DNA of 64,000 nucleotides from Clostridia bacterium (GCA_017395065.1 JAFPWH010000035.1:1-64000), one strand, 5' to 3'; counted from the first letter of the stretch, positions 41,514 through 50,843 are shown. The notes: generated from the letters alone by a model not told the origin. Made by a program: numbers and translations.

Positions 41514-42908
41514 TTACTTCTCTTCCTTTCCGGGTTCGGGCCCGTCCTCGTAATTGCGCGCGCGGAAAAGCTCGCTGTTGAGATAGTAAATGATCAAAAG
41601 AGTGGAGCACATCGTCCACCCCACCGGATACGCCAGCGCGATCACGAGGCGGCTGGACGGGAACAGCAGTTTTCCGAACACGAACAAATAGATCTGTCTG
41701 AACGCCACGAAGCTCATCAGCATGATCACCGTTGGCGCGACCGCCTTGCCTATGCCGCGCAGCGCGCCGGAATAGATCTGGTTAAAGCAAATCAGTAGGT
41801 AAAACGGCGTGATGACGCGAATAAAATAGCTGCCGAACTCGATGACGTCTTTTTCGCCTTTCTTGACGAACAGACCCACGAGCTGCCCCGAAAAGGCCAT
41901 GAGCAGCGCGGACAAAACCAGCGTCGTCGCAAGGGAGAGCAGTACCGAGACGCGCGTTCCGTCGTGGGCGCGGCGATACTTTCCGGCGCCCCAGTTCTGC
42001 GCGACCAGCGTGGCCGAGGCCATGGAGATCGACTGCACCGGCACCACCAAAAAGGCGTCCAGACGCCCGTAGGCCGTCCAGCCGGCGATGCCCGCAGTCT
42101 TGAGCGAATTGATGTACGCCTGTACGAACACGTTCGAAAACGAAGTCACGGCGGACTGAAACGCGGCGGGCAGGCCGAGGAGCATGATGCGCTTGAAGAC
42201 GTCGGCGTGTATTTTTATGAGCTTTAGCTTAAGCTTGTACGCGCCATCGGTTTTGAAAAGCGCGATCATCACCAGCACGGCGCTCACAAGCTCCGAAATG
42301 ATCGTGGCCAGTGCGACGCCTGCGACCTCCATATCGAAGGCGAGCACGAACAAAAGGTCCAGCGCGGTGTTCACGACGGCGGAAATGATCAGAAAGATGA
42401 CGGGGCGCGTGGAATCCCCGACCGCCCTTAAAATGCCGGTACCCATGTTGTAGACCATGAGCCCGCTTAAGCCCCAGAAATAGATCTGCAGGTACAAAAG
42501 CGCGTCTTTTTTTACATCGGGATCCGTAAGATTGCTGAGCTTGAGCAGCGGATCCGCGGCGAGTACCCCGATCAGCGTGCCCACAACACTCAGTATAAAG
42601 GTGAGCGCGATCGTGGTATGCACAGCCCTTGAAAGCAGACCGTCGTCGTGCGCGCCGTAGGCCTGCGAAATGACGACGGACGCGCCGGTGGACAGGCCTG
42701 CAAAGGTGCCGACGATCGTGTTTATGAGGTTGCCGTTGCAGCCCACCGCGGCCAGCGCGTTGCTGCCGACGAATTTTCCGACGACCCACGCGTCCACCGT
42801 GCTGTAAAAGGACTGAAACAAAAGCCCCAGCATCATCGGAACGGCAAAGCCCAGCAGCTGGGAAACGATGCTGCCGCGGGTCATGTCGGTGTCTTTTTTA
42901 AGTAGCAT
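41514..42908 (-). CDS. MATE-family efflux transporter (second copy)
   Basis: 464 residues with 12 predicted helices. SQLLGFAVPMMLGLLFQSFY is the family N-terminus; MGTGILRAVGDSTRPVIFLI and GALRGIGKAVAPTVIMLMSF are the equivalent loops in the two halves. I start at the ATG at 42908 (MLLKKDTDMTRG), preceded by AAGGA at 6 bases; the ATG at 42938 lacks a ribosome site. It overlaps nothing and adjoins the acyl-ACP thioesterase gene with no gap. It is only distantly similar to the MATE gene near 7.2 kb, so this is not a recent duplication. Substrate unknown. Confidence 0.92.
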   Translation of the reverse strand: MLLKKDTDMTRGSIVSQLLGFAVPMMLGLLFQSFYSTVDAWVVGKFVGSNALAAVGCNGNLINTIVGTFAGLSTGASVVISQAYGAHDDGLLSRAVHTTIALTFILSVVGTLIGVLAADPLLKLSNLTDPDVKKDALLYLQIYFWGLSGLMVYNMGTGILRAVGDSTRPVIFLIISAVVNTALDLLFVLAFDMEVAGVALATIISELVSAVLVMIALFKTDGAYKLKLKLIKIHADVFKRIMLLGLPAAFQSAVTSFSNVFVQAYINSLKTAGIAGWTAYGRLDAFLVVPVQSISMASATLVAQNWGAGKYRRAHDGTRVSVLLSLATTLVLSALLMAFSGQLVGLFVKKGEKDVIEFGSYFIRVITPFYLLICFNQIYSGALRGIGKAVAPTVIMLMSFVAFRQIYLFVFGKLLFPSSRLVIALAYPVGWTMCSTLLIIYYLNSELFRARNYEDGPEPGKEEK

Positions 42909-43054
42909 AATCGTCCTTATATGTTTATAAATATACATTGATTATAAATAGCCAAGATTGATTTTCAAGCCGCACTGTGTGAAATTAAAGCAACGGAATG
43001 ATGAAGCTTTGCACAAGCGCGTTTGTAAACATTCGATTAGTTCCGATTTCGGTA

Positions 43055-43083
43055 TTAACTTATTTTTCATGTTGTGGTATAAT
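43055..43083 (+). promoter_or_regulatory. Promoter of the membrane protein-SH3-deoC operon
   Basis: TTAACT, 17 bases, TATAAT, about 30 bases before the ATG at 43116. It serves three genes read in the same direction with gaps of 42 and 17 bases. Confidence 0.8.
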
Positions 43084-43115
43084 GAAAGCGAGTAAACGAA
43101 AAGACAGGTGATGAT

Positions 43116-44357
43116 ATGCCTCCGGTAAAGGGCACGAAACGCTTCGACATGTTCAAAAAGGACGAAAACACGCTGCCGTTTTTCTCCTTTCATCCAAAGA
43201 CCAAGCTGGGCACGATCGTCCGCATCGTGTGGCTGGGGCTGATGCTGTTGATCATCGCGCTCAGCATCGTGCTGTCGCTCACCAAGACCGCGCCGACAAG
43301 AGCCGTGCTTTTGTACATCCTGGCCGATCCGCAGTCCACATTCGTGATCCTTACCGCCTTTGCGGTGATCGCGCTGGTTGCGATCGCGCTGTTCAAGCGC
43401 ATGCCGAACACTTTTTTGAAAATGCTCGTCGCGATCCTGACGGTGACCGTTCTGCTCATCGCGACCTCGGTCGTCAGCGCGATGTTTTCCGCGCTGCCCG
43501 CGATGCAGATCGAGCAAAGCGGCAAAACGATGGTCGACGCCTATTCGAAGCTGAACGGCATCAAGACCGATCAGGGCACGCAGAACCTGATGGTGATGTA
43601 CCAATACAGCGTACCGGACGGTTCCGTTCAGACCGCACCGGACGAGGATCTGAAAAACTACGCCTGCCCCGTGCGCGTGGACGCCTACAAAGTGACCGCC
43701 TCGGGCGACAGCGAAGCCGAAAGCCGGGGCGTACTGTACGTGCCCCGCGACCAGCTGGACAAGCTCAAGGTAGAGTGGACGGACGAAGACACCGCCGTGA
43801 TCTCCCTCACCGAGGAAAACACGCCCGTTCTGCCCGCGGAGCTGCTCTCCTCGCCCCGCGTTGAGGGCACGGACGGCAAATACCGCTACGTACTGCCCGA
43901 GACGCAGGACGGCGAGGCGTTCGGTTCGGTAACCGTGAAATTTGCCGCGCAGGGCGAAAAGAGCACGGAAATCAGAGCGTATCAGAAGGAAATCAAAAGT
44001 CCCGGCGGCGCGCACAGCCTGTTTCTGCACGCCGAAGAGACCTACGCCTACAAGCCCGAAAACGTGAACAACATGCCGGCGGAAAGCATGAAAAAGATAC
44101 TGACCGCCTACCCCTCCCTGTTTTTCAACATGCTGATCAAATTCAACGTGAAGACCGAGGGGAACATCGTCATAGAGCCCTACGCGGAGCTGACGGGCGT
44201 AAAATGCACGACGATGGAAAACGGCGTCCTTTTGCTTGAACCCTCCGAAAACACGAGAGGCGTAAGCGGCTCCATAACCGTTTACCTGAACGAAAAAGCG
44301 ACCCCGAACAGTGATAGCGAAAACAGCGCAGAAGAGAAGTCCGACACGAACGAATAA
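43116..44357 (+). CDS. Unrecognised membrane protein with large extracellular domain
   Basis: 413 residues. Three hydrophobic segments lie in the first 135 residues (VRIVWLGLMLLIIALSIVLS, VILTAFAVIALVAIALF, MLVAILTVTVLLIATSVVSA). A ~270-residue hydrophilic region follows, with beta-like stretches and a closing SENTRGVSGSITVYLNE plus an acidic tail. I do not recognise the family. It is first in an operon with an SH3-repeat exported protein and deoC. AGGTGAT lies before the ATG. The topology, helices first and a long extracytoplasmic domain after, suggests envelope work. Confidence 0.75.
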   Translation: MPPVKGTKRFDMFKKDENTLPFFSFHPKTKLGTIVRIVWLGLMLLIIALSIVLSLTKTAPTRAVLLYILADPQSTFVILTAFAVIALVAIALFKRMPNTFLKMLVAILTVTVLLIATSVVSAMFSALPAMQIEQSGKTMVDAYSKLNGIKTDQGTQNLMVMYQYSVPDGSVQTAPDEDLKNYACPVRVDAYKVTASGDSEAESRGVLYVPRDQLDKLKVEWTDEDTAVISLTEENTPVLPAELLSSPRVEGTDGKYRYVLPETQDGEAFGSVTVKFAAQGEKSTEIRAYQKEIKSPGGAHSLFLHAEETYAYKPENVNNMPAESMKKILTAYPSLFFNMLIKFNVKTEGNIVIEPYAELTGVKCTTMENGVLLLEPSENTRGVSGSITVYLNEKATPNSDSENSAEEKSDTNE

Positions 44358-44399
44358 AGCTTACCGACGAATCTACATAAGCACGAAAGGAGAAACGAC

Positions 44400-45329
44400 A
44401 TGAAGAAACTTATCTGCCTGATCACCGCCCTCGTCCTGCTGACGAGCTTTGCGGCGCTGGGCGAGGAACAGCCCGTAAAGAGCGTCATCTACGCCAAGGT
44501 CACCCCGCCCTCCGGCGGCAGCGCGAACCTGTACGTTCTGCCCGGCGATTACCGGCCCGTGGCCGCGACCCTGCCCAGCGGCACACAGGTTTTCGTCGAA
44601 TTTGAAGGCAGCACCTGGCACAAAGTGCGCTCCGTCACCGGAAACAACGTCGGCTGGATCAAGGCGTCCGACCTGACCATAACCTCGCGGGGTCTTTCCG
44701 CCGTCAACTATGGCTCGACCGTCACCGGCGTAAAGAGCATCTCCTCCTCCGACGGCCTCGCGGCGCTTCGCTGGGGACCCGGTCTGGAATACGATAAAAT
44801 GGGCGACCTGACCAATGGCAGCTACGTCTGGCAATTCGACGTATGCGACGACTGGACGCGCGTGCTCACGAGCGACGGCTACATCGGCTACGTGCACTCG
44901 ACGCTGCTCAAAAACGCAAGCGCAAGCGCCGCGCAGTTCCCCGGCGTTTACGGCTACGTGCAGGTGGCGGGCGGCAGCGCCGTCTACCGCAAGAGCGCAA
45001 GCTACTCCTCTACCGCGCTCAACACGATGCCCTCCGGCGAGGTCATAGAGATCCTCGGCCTGAGCGGCAACTTCTGGTACTTCTACTCCGCGCAGCGAAA
45101 CGTCTACGCCTACATCTCTCAGGACATCGTGAGCCCCGGCGGGATCAACCGCACCGAGAGCCTCTGCGCGCTGTACTACGACAATCCTTACGTATATTAC
45201 ACCGACACGCTGACCACCCTTCAGCCCGGGCAGACGGTCAAGGTTCTGGCGACCGACGGCTACATAAGCCGCATACAGTACGAAAACTTCATCGGCTACG
45301 CCGTAAACAATACACTTGTGATCAAATAG
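44400..45329 (+). CDS. Exported protein with tandem bacterial SH3 domains
   Basis: 309 residues. The signal peptide is [20 protein letters not shown], cleaved near LGEE. Three SH3b-like repeats follow: KGASKVR-type turns such as [40 protein letters not shown] followed by [18 protein letters not shown], and a third with [20 protein letters not shown]. These modules bind cell-wall peptides in other proteins, so a wall-associated role is likely; no catalytic domain is present. AAAGGAG precedes the ATG. It lies between a membrane protein and deoC. Confidence 0.88.
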   Translation: MKKLICLITALVLLTSFAALGEEQPVKSVIYAKVTPPSGGSANLYVLPGDYRPVAATLPSGTQVFVEFEGSTWHKVRSVTGNNVGWIKASDLTITSRGLSAVNYGSTVTGVKSISSSDGLAALRWGPGLEYDKMGDLTNGSYVWQFDVCDDWTRVLTSDGYIGYVHSTLLKNASASAAQFPGVYGYVQVAGGSAVYRKSASYSSTALNTMPSGEVIEILGLSGNFWYFYSAQRNVYAYISQDIVSPGGINRTESLCALYYDNPYVYYTDTLTTLQPGQTVKVLATDGYISRIQYENFIGYAVNNTLVIK

Positions 45330-45346
45330 TTTTTCGGAGGAACGAT

Positions 45347-46012
45347 ATGAAGAACATCGCATCTTACATCGACAACACATTGCTCAAGCCCGACGCGACG
45401 CCCGAAAAGATCGCGGCGATCTGCGAGGAATCCATACAGCTGAACTGCGCGAGCGTTTGCGTAAACCCCGCGTACGTGCCCCTGGTGGCCGAGTGCCTCG
45501 AGGGCTCGGGCGTCAAGGTCTGCACCGTCATCGGCTTCCCTCTCGGCATGAACATGAGCTGCATCAAGGCCGCGGAGGCAAAGCTCGCCGCCGAGCAGGG
45601 CGCGGACGAACTGGACATGGTCATCAACGTCGGCCGCCTGAAGGCGGGCGATACGCAGTACGTGCTGGACGACATTAAGGCCGTCGTGGAGGCCGTGCCG
45701 GGCAAGCTGGTGAAAGTGATCATCGAGACCTTCCTGCTGACCGACGAAGAGAAGGTGACCGCGTGCATGCTGGCAAAGCAGGCCGGCGCGCACTACGTGA
45801 AGACCTGCACGGGCTTTTCCGGCGGCGGCGCGAACGTACACGACATAGCGCTCATGCGAAAGACCGTGGGAGAAGATATGGGCGTAAAGGCCTCCGGCGG
45901 CGTACGGGACTACGAAAGCGCGAAAGCCCTGATCGAAGCCGGCGCGAGCAGGATCGGCGCGTCCAGCGGCAAAAAGATCGTCGAAGGGTATCTTGCAAGC
46001 CTGAACAAATAA
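45347..46012 (+). CDS. deoC: Deoxyribose-phosphate aldolase
   Basis: 221 residues. It splits 2-deoxyribose-5-phosphate into glyceraldehyde-3-phosphate and acetaldehyde in nucleoside salvage. [17 protein letters not shown], the [14 protein letters not shown] loop after the Schiff-base Lys (HYVKTCTGF), [10 protein letters not shown] and [20 protein letters not shown] are all present. GGAGG lies 8 bases before the ATG. It is the third gene of its operon; a strong terminator follows. Transketolase, also in this window, would take its product further. Confidence 0.98.
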   Translation: MKNIASYIDNTLLKPDATPEKIAAICEESIQLNCASVCVNPAYVPLVAECLEGSGVKVCTVIGFPLGMNMSCIKAAEAKLAAEQGADELDMVINVGRLKAGDTQYVLDDIKAVVEAVPGKLVKVIIETFLLTDEEKVTACMLAKQAGAHYVKTCTGFSGGGANVHDIALMRKTVGEDMGVKASGGVRDYESAKALIEAGASRIGASSGKKIVEGYLASLNK

Positions 46013-46022
46013 CCCGGCGCAC

Positions 46023-46065
46023 CAAAAACGCGGCTTCCGGAATCGTTTCGGAAGCCGCGCTTTTT
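46023..46065. terminator. Bidirectional terminator between deoC and proS
   Basis: GCGGCTTCCG pairs perfectly with CGGAAGCCGC, with AAAAA on the left and CTTTTTG on the right, so it works for both converging genes. Confidence 0.95.
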
Positions 46066-46076
46066 GTGTCCGTTCG

Positions 46077-47798
46077 TCAGATATTCATTTCGGCGAGCAT
46101 GCCTTTTACGAGTTTGATCGTGCATTCGAGCGCCGCGTCCTTCTCCGGCTTGTCCATGAAGCTCTTGTCGCGCGTGCTGAGCTCCACGGTGCCGTTTTTC
46201 AGGCCCTTGGGGCTTACGACGACGCGCACGGGGATGCCGCTCAAGTCCGCGTCGGAGAACATCACGCCCGCGCTGACCGGCCTGTCGTCATACAGCACTT
46301 CGATGCCGGCGGCCTGCAGGTCTTCATAGAGCTTGTCCGCATAGGCCCTGACCTCGCTGTCGTCGCTGCGCAGCGCGCACAGCTGCACCTGCCAGGGGGC
46401 GATGCTGATGGGCCAGATCGGGCCGTAATCGTCGTGATGCGCCTCGCAGACCGCGGCGGCGAGCCTGCCCACGCCGATGCCGTAGCAGCCCATGATCGGG
46501 GTCTTCTGCGTGCCGTCCTTGTCCAGATACTTCATGCCCATCGAAGAGGTGTAGCGGTCGCCCAGCTGGAAGATGTTGCCGACCTCTATGCCGCGCGTGA
46601 GCGTGAGGCTGTGCTTTTTGCAGGTGGGGCAAATGCCGCCCTCGACGGCCTTGCCGATGTCGAAGTATTCGACCTGACCCACGTCGCGGGCGATGTTCAG
46701 GCCGGTGTAGTGGTAGTTTTCCTCGTTCGCGCCGCAGCTGAAATACGCGCTCGTTTTGAGGGAGACGTCATAGACGACCGTCACCTTGTCGCTGATCCCC
46801 TTGGGGCCGATGAAGCCGGCGTTCAGGCCGAACTTTTCAAGCTCCTGCGCGGGATAAAGCTCGCTCTTTACGAGGTTGCGAAGCTTCGTCTCGTTGACCT
46901 CTACGTCACCCCGGACGAACGCCACCACGCAGCTGTCGTCGGTTTCCTTCTGGTAGACGACGGCTTTGATGCTGCGGTTGATGTCTTCGCCGAGGAAAGC
47001 GCACACGTCTTCGATGGTCTTCTGCTCAGGGGTGTATTTCTTTTCGAGCGGCTTTGCGTCTCCGCCCAGTTCGTCGTAGATGCACTCGGCGGTCTCCATG
47101 TTGGCGCGGTAGTCGCAATCGGAGCACACCACCAGCGAATCCTCGCCAACGGGCGTACAGAGCATGAATTCGTGCGCGACCTTGCCGCCCATCATGCCGC
47201 TGTCGCTCTTTACCGAAATGACCTCCGGCACGCCGCAGCGCGCGAAGATGCGCTCATAGGCCTTGTGGCATCTGGCGTAGTACTGTTCCAGGTCTTCTTT
47301 GGAGGTATGGAAGGAATAGGCGTCCTTCATCGTGAATTCGCGCACGCGGATCAGGCCGCCCCTGGCGCGGGGCTCGTCGCGGAATTTGGTCTGGATCTGG
47401 TAGATCATGAAGGGGTATTGCTGATAGCTGTCGGCCGTCTCGCGGGCGAGGTGCACGGCTGCTTCCTCGTGCGTCATGCCAAGGACCATGTCGTTGCCGC
47501 CCCTGTCTTTGAAGCGCACGAGCTCGGAGGCGATGGAATCGTACCTGCCGCTCTCTTTCCAGATGGAAGCCGGCATCGCCACGGGGAACAAAACCTCCTG
47601 GCCGTCGATCCTGTTCATTTCTTCGCGCATGATCGCCTCGATTTTGGCGGTGATGCGCTTGGTGATGGGAAAGAGCGAATAGATGCCGTTGCCCACGTTT
47701 TTCATATAACCGCCGCGGATCATGAAGATGTGGCTGGCGATCTGGCAGTCGGCCGGCGTGTCCTTAAAGCGCTTGGTCAGCATTTGTGAAAACTTCAT
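46077..47798 (-). CDS. proS: Prolyl-tRNA synthetase
   Basis: 573 residues, bacterial type with the editing insertion. Class II motif 2 is QTKFRDEPRARGGLIRVREF, preceded by VLGMTHEEAAVHLARE; motif 3 is GCYGIGVGRLAAAVCEAHHD. The INS editing region (CAFLGEDINRSIKAVVYQ) lies between motifs 2 and 3. I use the ATG at 47798: AGAGG stands 9 bases before it, whereas it touches the upstream ATG at 47807 and could not serve it. A promoter is seen upstream, divergent from the DUF4867 gene. Confidence 0.98.
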   Translation of the reverse strand: MKFSQMLTKRFKDTPADCQIASHIFMIRGGYMKNVGNGIYSLFPITKRITAKIEAIMREEMNRIDGQEVLFPVAMPASIWKESGRYDSIASELVRFKDRGGNDMVLGMTHEEAAVHLARETADSYQQYPFMIYQIQTKFRDEPRARGGLIRVREFTMKDAYSFHTSKEDLEQYYARCHKAYERIFARCGVPEVISVKSDSGMMGGKVAHEFMLCTPVGEDSLVVCSDCDYRANMETAECIYDELGGDAKPLEKKYTPEQKTIEDVCAFLGEDINRSIKAVVYQKETDDSCVVAFVRGDVEVNETKLRNLVKSELYPAQELEKFGLNAGFIGPKGISDKVTVVYDVSLKTSAYFSCGANEENYHYTGLNIARDVGQVEYFDIGKAVEGGICPTCKKHSLTLTRGIEVGNIFQLGDRYTSSMGMKYLDKDGTQKTPIMGCYGIGVGRLAAAVCEAHHDDYGPIWPISIAPWQVQLCALRSDDSEVRAYADKLYEDLQAAGIEVLYDDRPVSAGVMFSDADLSGIPVRVVVSPKGLKNGTVELSTRDKSFMDKPEKDAALECTIKLVKGMLAEMNI

Positions 47799-47836
47799 AG
47801 CGTTCATCCTCTTGCATTTGATAGATAGACATTTAG

Positions 47837-47864
47837 ATTATAGCCAAAATCGCAGCGCTTGAAA
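47837..47864 (-). promoter_or_regulatory. Promoter of proS
   Basis: Minus strand TTTCAA (47864-47859), 16 bases, TATAAT (47842-47837). Confidence 0.6.
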
Positions 47865-47885
47865 GCATTATATTGTAAATCGTTC

Positions 47886-47914
47886 TTGCAAAATAGGCGA
47901 AAACGTGGTATCAT
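47886..47914 (+). promoter_or_regulatory. Promoter of the DUF4867-nuclease-SNF2 operon
   Basis: TTGCAA, 17 bases, TATCAT, about 25 bases before the ATG at 47940. Confidence 0.65.
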
Positions 47915-47939
47915 ATCAGAATGAAAAGGAGGGGTGATT

Positions 47940-48569
47940 ATGCTCATCAGAAACGTAACTTCCCGCGCGTTCAAGCCCTACGGACGGGTGATCAAGGGCT
48001 ACTACCTGAAGGCTCTGGCCGAGGCCATGGAAAAGACCGAATGTCCCAAAGACAGCGTCATCTATTATCCCTCAATCAAGGAGCTTGAAGAGCTGAAAAT
48101 CTTCAAGCAGTTCTCCGAGGAAGCCTACGGCGGAATGCCGATCCAGATCGGCTTTTGCAACGGGCACAATCATCTGCTCAACGCCGTCGAGTACCACATG
48201 GATTCCGAGCTGAACTATGCCTGCACGGACCTCATCCTTCTGGTCGGAAAAAGGCAGGACATCGGCAAGGATTTCACCTACGACACCTCCAAAATGCAGG
48301 CGTTCCTCGTCAAAAAGGGCACGCTGGTCGAAGTATACGCGACCACGCTGCATTACGCGCCGATCAGCGCGACCGAGGACGGCACGTTCCGCTGCACCGT
48401 CGTGCTGCCCAGAGGCACCAACGAGCCTCTGCCCAAGCGCGGCAAGGCGCACACGAAGGACGACAAGCTCTTAACCCACGTAAACAAATGGCTGATCGCC
48501 CACCCCGAGAGCGGGCTGGACAAGGACGGCGCGTTCATCGGGCTCAAGGGCGAAAACATCCGCATCTGA
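47940..48569 (+). CDS. DUF4867-family protein
   Basis: 209 residues, matching DUF4867 by YYPSIKELEELKIFKQFSEE, then MPIQIGFCNGHNHLLNAVEY and CTDLILLVGKRQDI. It has a cupin-like sheet-rich centre with VKKGTLVEVYATTLHYAPIS and probably acts in the cytoplasm on a sugar or sugar phosphate; the family is often found among carbohydrate genes. AGGAGG is 7 bases before the ATG. The nuclease gene starts 4 bases after its stop. Function remains unknown, and its grouping with DNA enzymes is odd. Confidence 0.8.
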   Translation: MLIRNVTSRAFKPYGRVIKGYYLKALAEAMEKTECPKDSVIYYPSIKELEELKIFKQFSEEAYGGMPIQIGFCNGHNHLLNAVEYHMDSELNYACTDLILLVGKRQDIGKDFTYDTSKMQAFLVKKGTLVEVYATTLHYAPISATEDGTFRCTVVLPRGTNEPLPKRGKAHTKDDKLLTHVNKWLIAHPESGLDKDGAFIGLKGENIRI

Positions 48570-48573
48570 CGCC

Positions 48574-48945
48574 GTGCGCTGCGACGCGGAAAAAGTCATC
48601 GAAGCGATCTCCTCCATCAGGCTTACGGATATTCCCGAGGAATACGAAATCCATAAGCTTGTTGAGTATACGTTTCAAAACCGTGAAATAAACTATATAC
48701 ACGAAGCGAGTCTCGGCAGGGGCCGGCGCGTGGACTTTTTGGTGAACCGCACCGCGGTGGAGATCAAAAAGGGCACGCCCGCCCCTGCCGCGCTCGTCAA
48801 ACAGCTGAGCGGCTATCTCGAAAGCGAAGAAGTGGACGAGATCGTGGCGGTCACACGCCGCCGCGTGAAATTGCCCGAAAAGATCGCCGGGAAATGCGTC
48901 TACGCGCTTTCGCTGGACAGGCTTTGGGGTGTGACGCTGCCATGA
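48574..48945 (+). CDS. Compact PD-(D/E)XK nuclease-like protein
   Basis: 123 residues. The core HEASLGRGRRVDFLVNRTAV followed by EIKKG supplies D54 and the E63-x-K65 pair in the order and spacing of the PD-(D/E)XK active site. E44 or an earlier Glu is a candidate first ligand, and Q77-LSG-Y81 matches the QxxxY motif seen in RecB/Cas4-type nucleases. Start is GTG 4 bases after the DUF4867 stop, with no clear ribosome site, so translation may be coupled. The stop overlaps the SNF2 start (ATGA). Length is close to the minimum for this fold, so it could need a partner, most simply the SNF2 ATPase. Confidence 0.72.
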   Translation: MRCDAEKVIEAISSIRLTDIPEEYEIHKLVEYTFQNREINYIHEASLGRGRRVDFLVNRTAVEIKKGTPAPAALVKQLSGYLESEEVDEIVAVTRRRVKLPEKIAGKCVYALSLDRLWGVTLP

Positions 48946-50666
48946 AGTATCCGGCCTATCTGTCCGATACGGACCCGCACGCACGCACCTACGGTGTGCT
49001 GTCCTACAACAGACGCTCGCGCTGCTGGACGATCAAGGGCGACCCCTGCGTTACGGAGCTGGCAAAGCGGCTGTTTCCGGGCTGCGACGGGCGCGGCCGG
49101 GGCGTCGCGCGTTTTACCGCGCACCGGCGCATCATCGGCGAGCTCAACTGGCTGATGCTGAGGTACCCGCTCGAGATCAAGGAGGCCGACCGCACCCGCT
49201 GGGAAAATGCGCTGAACGAAGCGCGCGAGTACGCCGTTAAAAAAGAGCAGAGCCTGAACGCGCCGCAATACGTGCAGCCGAGCGAATTCGTCTTTTCCGG
49301 AAAGCTGATCAAGTTTCAGCAAAGCGGCCTTGCATTCCTGCTGAACAACCGGCGCGCGCTCCTTGCCGACGAGATGGGTTTGGGCAAAACCGTGCAGGCG
49401 CTCGCGTTCATCGCTTCAAGCGACAGCTTTCCCGCGCTCGTCGTGGTCCCTCCCCATCTGGTACGGAACTGGGTCAGCGAAGCCGAGCGCTTTCTGAAGC
49501 CCGACGGGAGCCTGCGGCTGCACGTGATCAGGGGCCTTAAGCCCTACGATCTGCCCGAGGCTGACGTGTACGTCATTCATTATCTGCTTCTGCGCGGCTG
49601 GAAAAACGTGCTGGACAAGTATTCCTTCGGCGCGGTCATCTTTGACGAGATTCAGGAATTGCGCCACGCGGGCACCGAAAAGTATTCCGCCGCGAGCCTG
49701 CTGAGCGAATGCAGCGAAAACGTGATCGGCTTGAGCGGCACGCCGATCTACAATAACGGCGGCGAGATCTGGAACGTCATAAACATTCTGGATTTTCACT
49801 GTCTCGGCGACTGGGAGAGCTTTACGCGCGAATGGTGCTACGGCTACAACAACAAGATCGTCGCAAAGCCCGAGCTGTTGGGCGAGCATCTGCGAAGGGA
49901 AGGGTTGATGCTCAGGCGCACGAAGGACGAGGTACTGCAGGAACTGCCGCCCAAGCGCCGGCTGGTACAGTACATCGATTTTGACGACAAGCTGTACGCG
50001 CAATTGATGGAGCCGCTAAGGGACAGCTTTGCCTGCCTTGCAAACGCGCAGACGCAGAGCGAAAAGGCGCTGATCGAGGACCAGATCTGCCAGATTCAGC
50101 GAAGGGCGACCGGCATGGCCAAGGCGCCGTACGTGGCCGCGTTCGTGACCGCGCTGCTGGAGGCGGGCGAAAAGGTGCTGCTGCTCGCGCATCACCACGC
50201 TGTGATGGACATCTACAAAAAGGAGCTCAAAAACTACCGTCCGGCGTTCATCACAGGGCGGGAGGACGACAAAAAGAAAGCCGAAGCCGCAGCCGATTTC
50301 ATGAGCGGCAAAACCGACCTGTGCGTGCTGTCGCTCAGGAGCGCCAGCGGCCTGAATCTTCAGAGGGCGAGCTGTGTGGTGTTCGGCGAGCTCGACTGGT
50401 CGCCCGCCGTACACGCGCAGGCTGAGGACAGGGCGCACAGGATCGGTCAGAAGGATTCCGTGCTGTGCTACTATCTGGTCGCGCCGGGCGGCAGCGACAG
50501 CGAAATGCAGGACGCGCTGGGGCTGAAGGTGAGCCAGTTCGTTGGCCTGATGGGCGACGAAAAGCCCGACCAGCAGGAAGAATTCCTGCGCCAAAGCGAA
50601 GCCCGCGAGCACATAAGGCGTATCGTGGAAAAGCTGAAGGGAAGCTACGGCAATAATCCCAATTAG
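48942..50666 (+). CDS. Compact SNF2-family DNA-dependent ATPase
   Basis: 574 residues. After ~110 residues of unknown N-terminus come motif Q-like FQQSGLAFLLNNRRALLADE, Walker A DEMGLGKTVQAL (K149) and motif II as FDEIQEL (D235-E236-I-Q, in place of DEAH). Next are LSGTPIYNN (motif III), LMLRRTKDEVLQELPPKRR, a second RecA lobe, and motif VI QAEDRAHRIGQKD (493-505). Both ATPase lobes are complete. SNF2 proteins pump along or remodel DNA and lack true helicase unwinding. The ATG overlaps the nuclease stop. The compact form resembles SMARCAL1/HepA-type and phage SNF2 proteins. Confidence 0.88.
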   Translation: MKYPAYLSDTDPHARTYGVLSYNRRSRCWTIKGDPCVTELAKRLFPGCDGRGRGVARFTAHRRIIGELNWLMLRYPLEIKEADRTRWENALNEAREYAVKKEQSLNAPQYVQPSEFVFSGKLIKFQQSGLAFLLNNRRALLADEMGLGKTVQALAFIASSDSFPALVVVPPHLVRNWVSEAERFLKPDGSLRLHVIRGLKPYDLPEADVYVIHYLLLRGWKNVLDKYSFGAVIFDEIQELRHAGTEKYSAASLLSECSENVIGLSGTPIYNNGGEIWNVINILDFHCLGDWESFTREWCYGYNNKIVAKPELLGEHLRREGLMLRRTKDEVLQELPPKRRLVQYIDFDDKLYAQLMEPLRDSFACLANAQTQSEKALIEDQICQIQRRATGMAKAPYVAAFVTALLEAGEKVLLLAHHHAVMDIYKKELKNYRPAFITGREDDKKKAEAAADFMSGKTDLCVLSLRSASGLNLQRASCVVFGELDWSPAVHAQAEDRAHRIGQKDSVLCYYLVAPGGSDSEMQDALGLKVSQFVGLMGDEKPDQQEEFLRQSEAREHIRRIVEKLKGSYGNNPN

Positions 50667-50791
50667 GCTTTTAAAATCGTCTTGTGATGTCGATATACCG
50701 TATGTCAAAGAATATTTGAAGGTAGCAAAAGACACCGTCCAACCAATCAACTGTCTCGATTCACAGCAAATGTTCTCATTATGTTTCAACA
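50667..50791. other. AT-rich stretch after the SNF2 gene without a recognised gene
   Basis: About 125 bases of visibly lower GC than both flanks. A plus-strand frame stays open from about 50690 through 50820 (TNQLSRFTANVLIMFQQKS is part of it) but has no start or ribosome site. It may be the remnant of a lost gene end. Confidence 0.4.
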
Positions 50792-50792
50792 G

Positions 50793-50822
50793 AAATCTCC
50801 CGCAAAGCGCGGGAGATTTTTG
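50793..50822. terminator. Bidirectional terminator between the SNF2 and serS genes
   Basis: TCTCCCGC pairs perfectly with GCGGGAGA, flanked by AAA on the left and TTTTTG on the right. Confidence 0.92.
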
Positions 50823-50843
50823 CATTTTTTAGTAAAAGTTCAG

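Noticed and set aside
47934-48569. GTG at 47934 as start of the DUF4867 gene
   Set aside because: It touches the AGGAGGGG ribosome site; the ATG at 47940 has proper spacing.
50690-50822. Open frame in the AT-rich stretch as the end of a transposase
   Set aside because: No start codon, ribosome site or recognisable transposase motif, and no terminal inverted repeats or target-site duplication.
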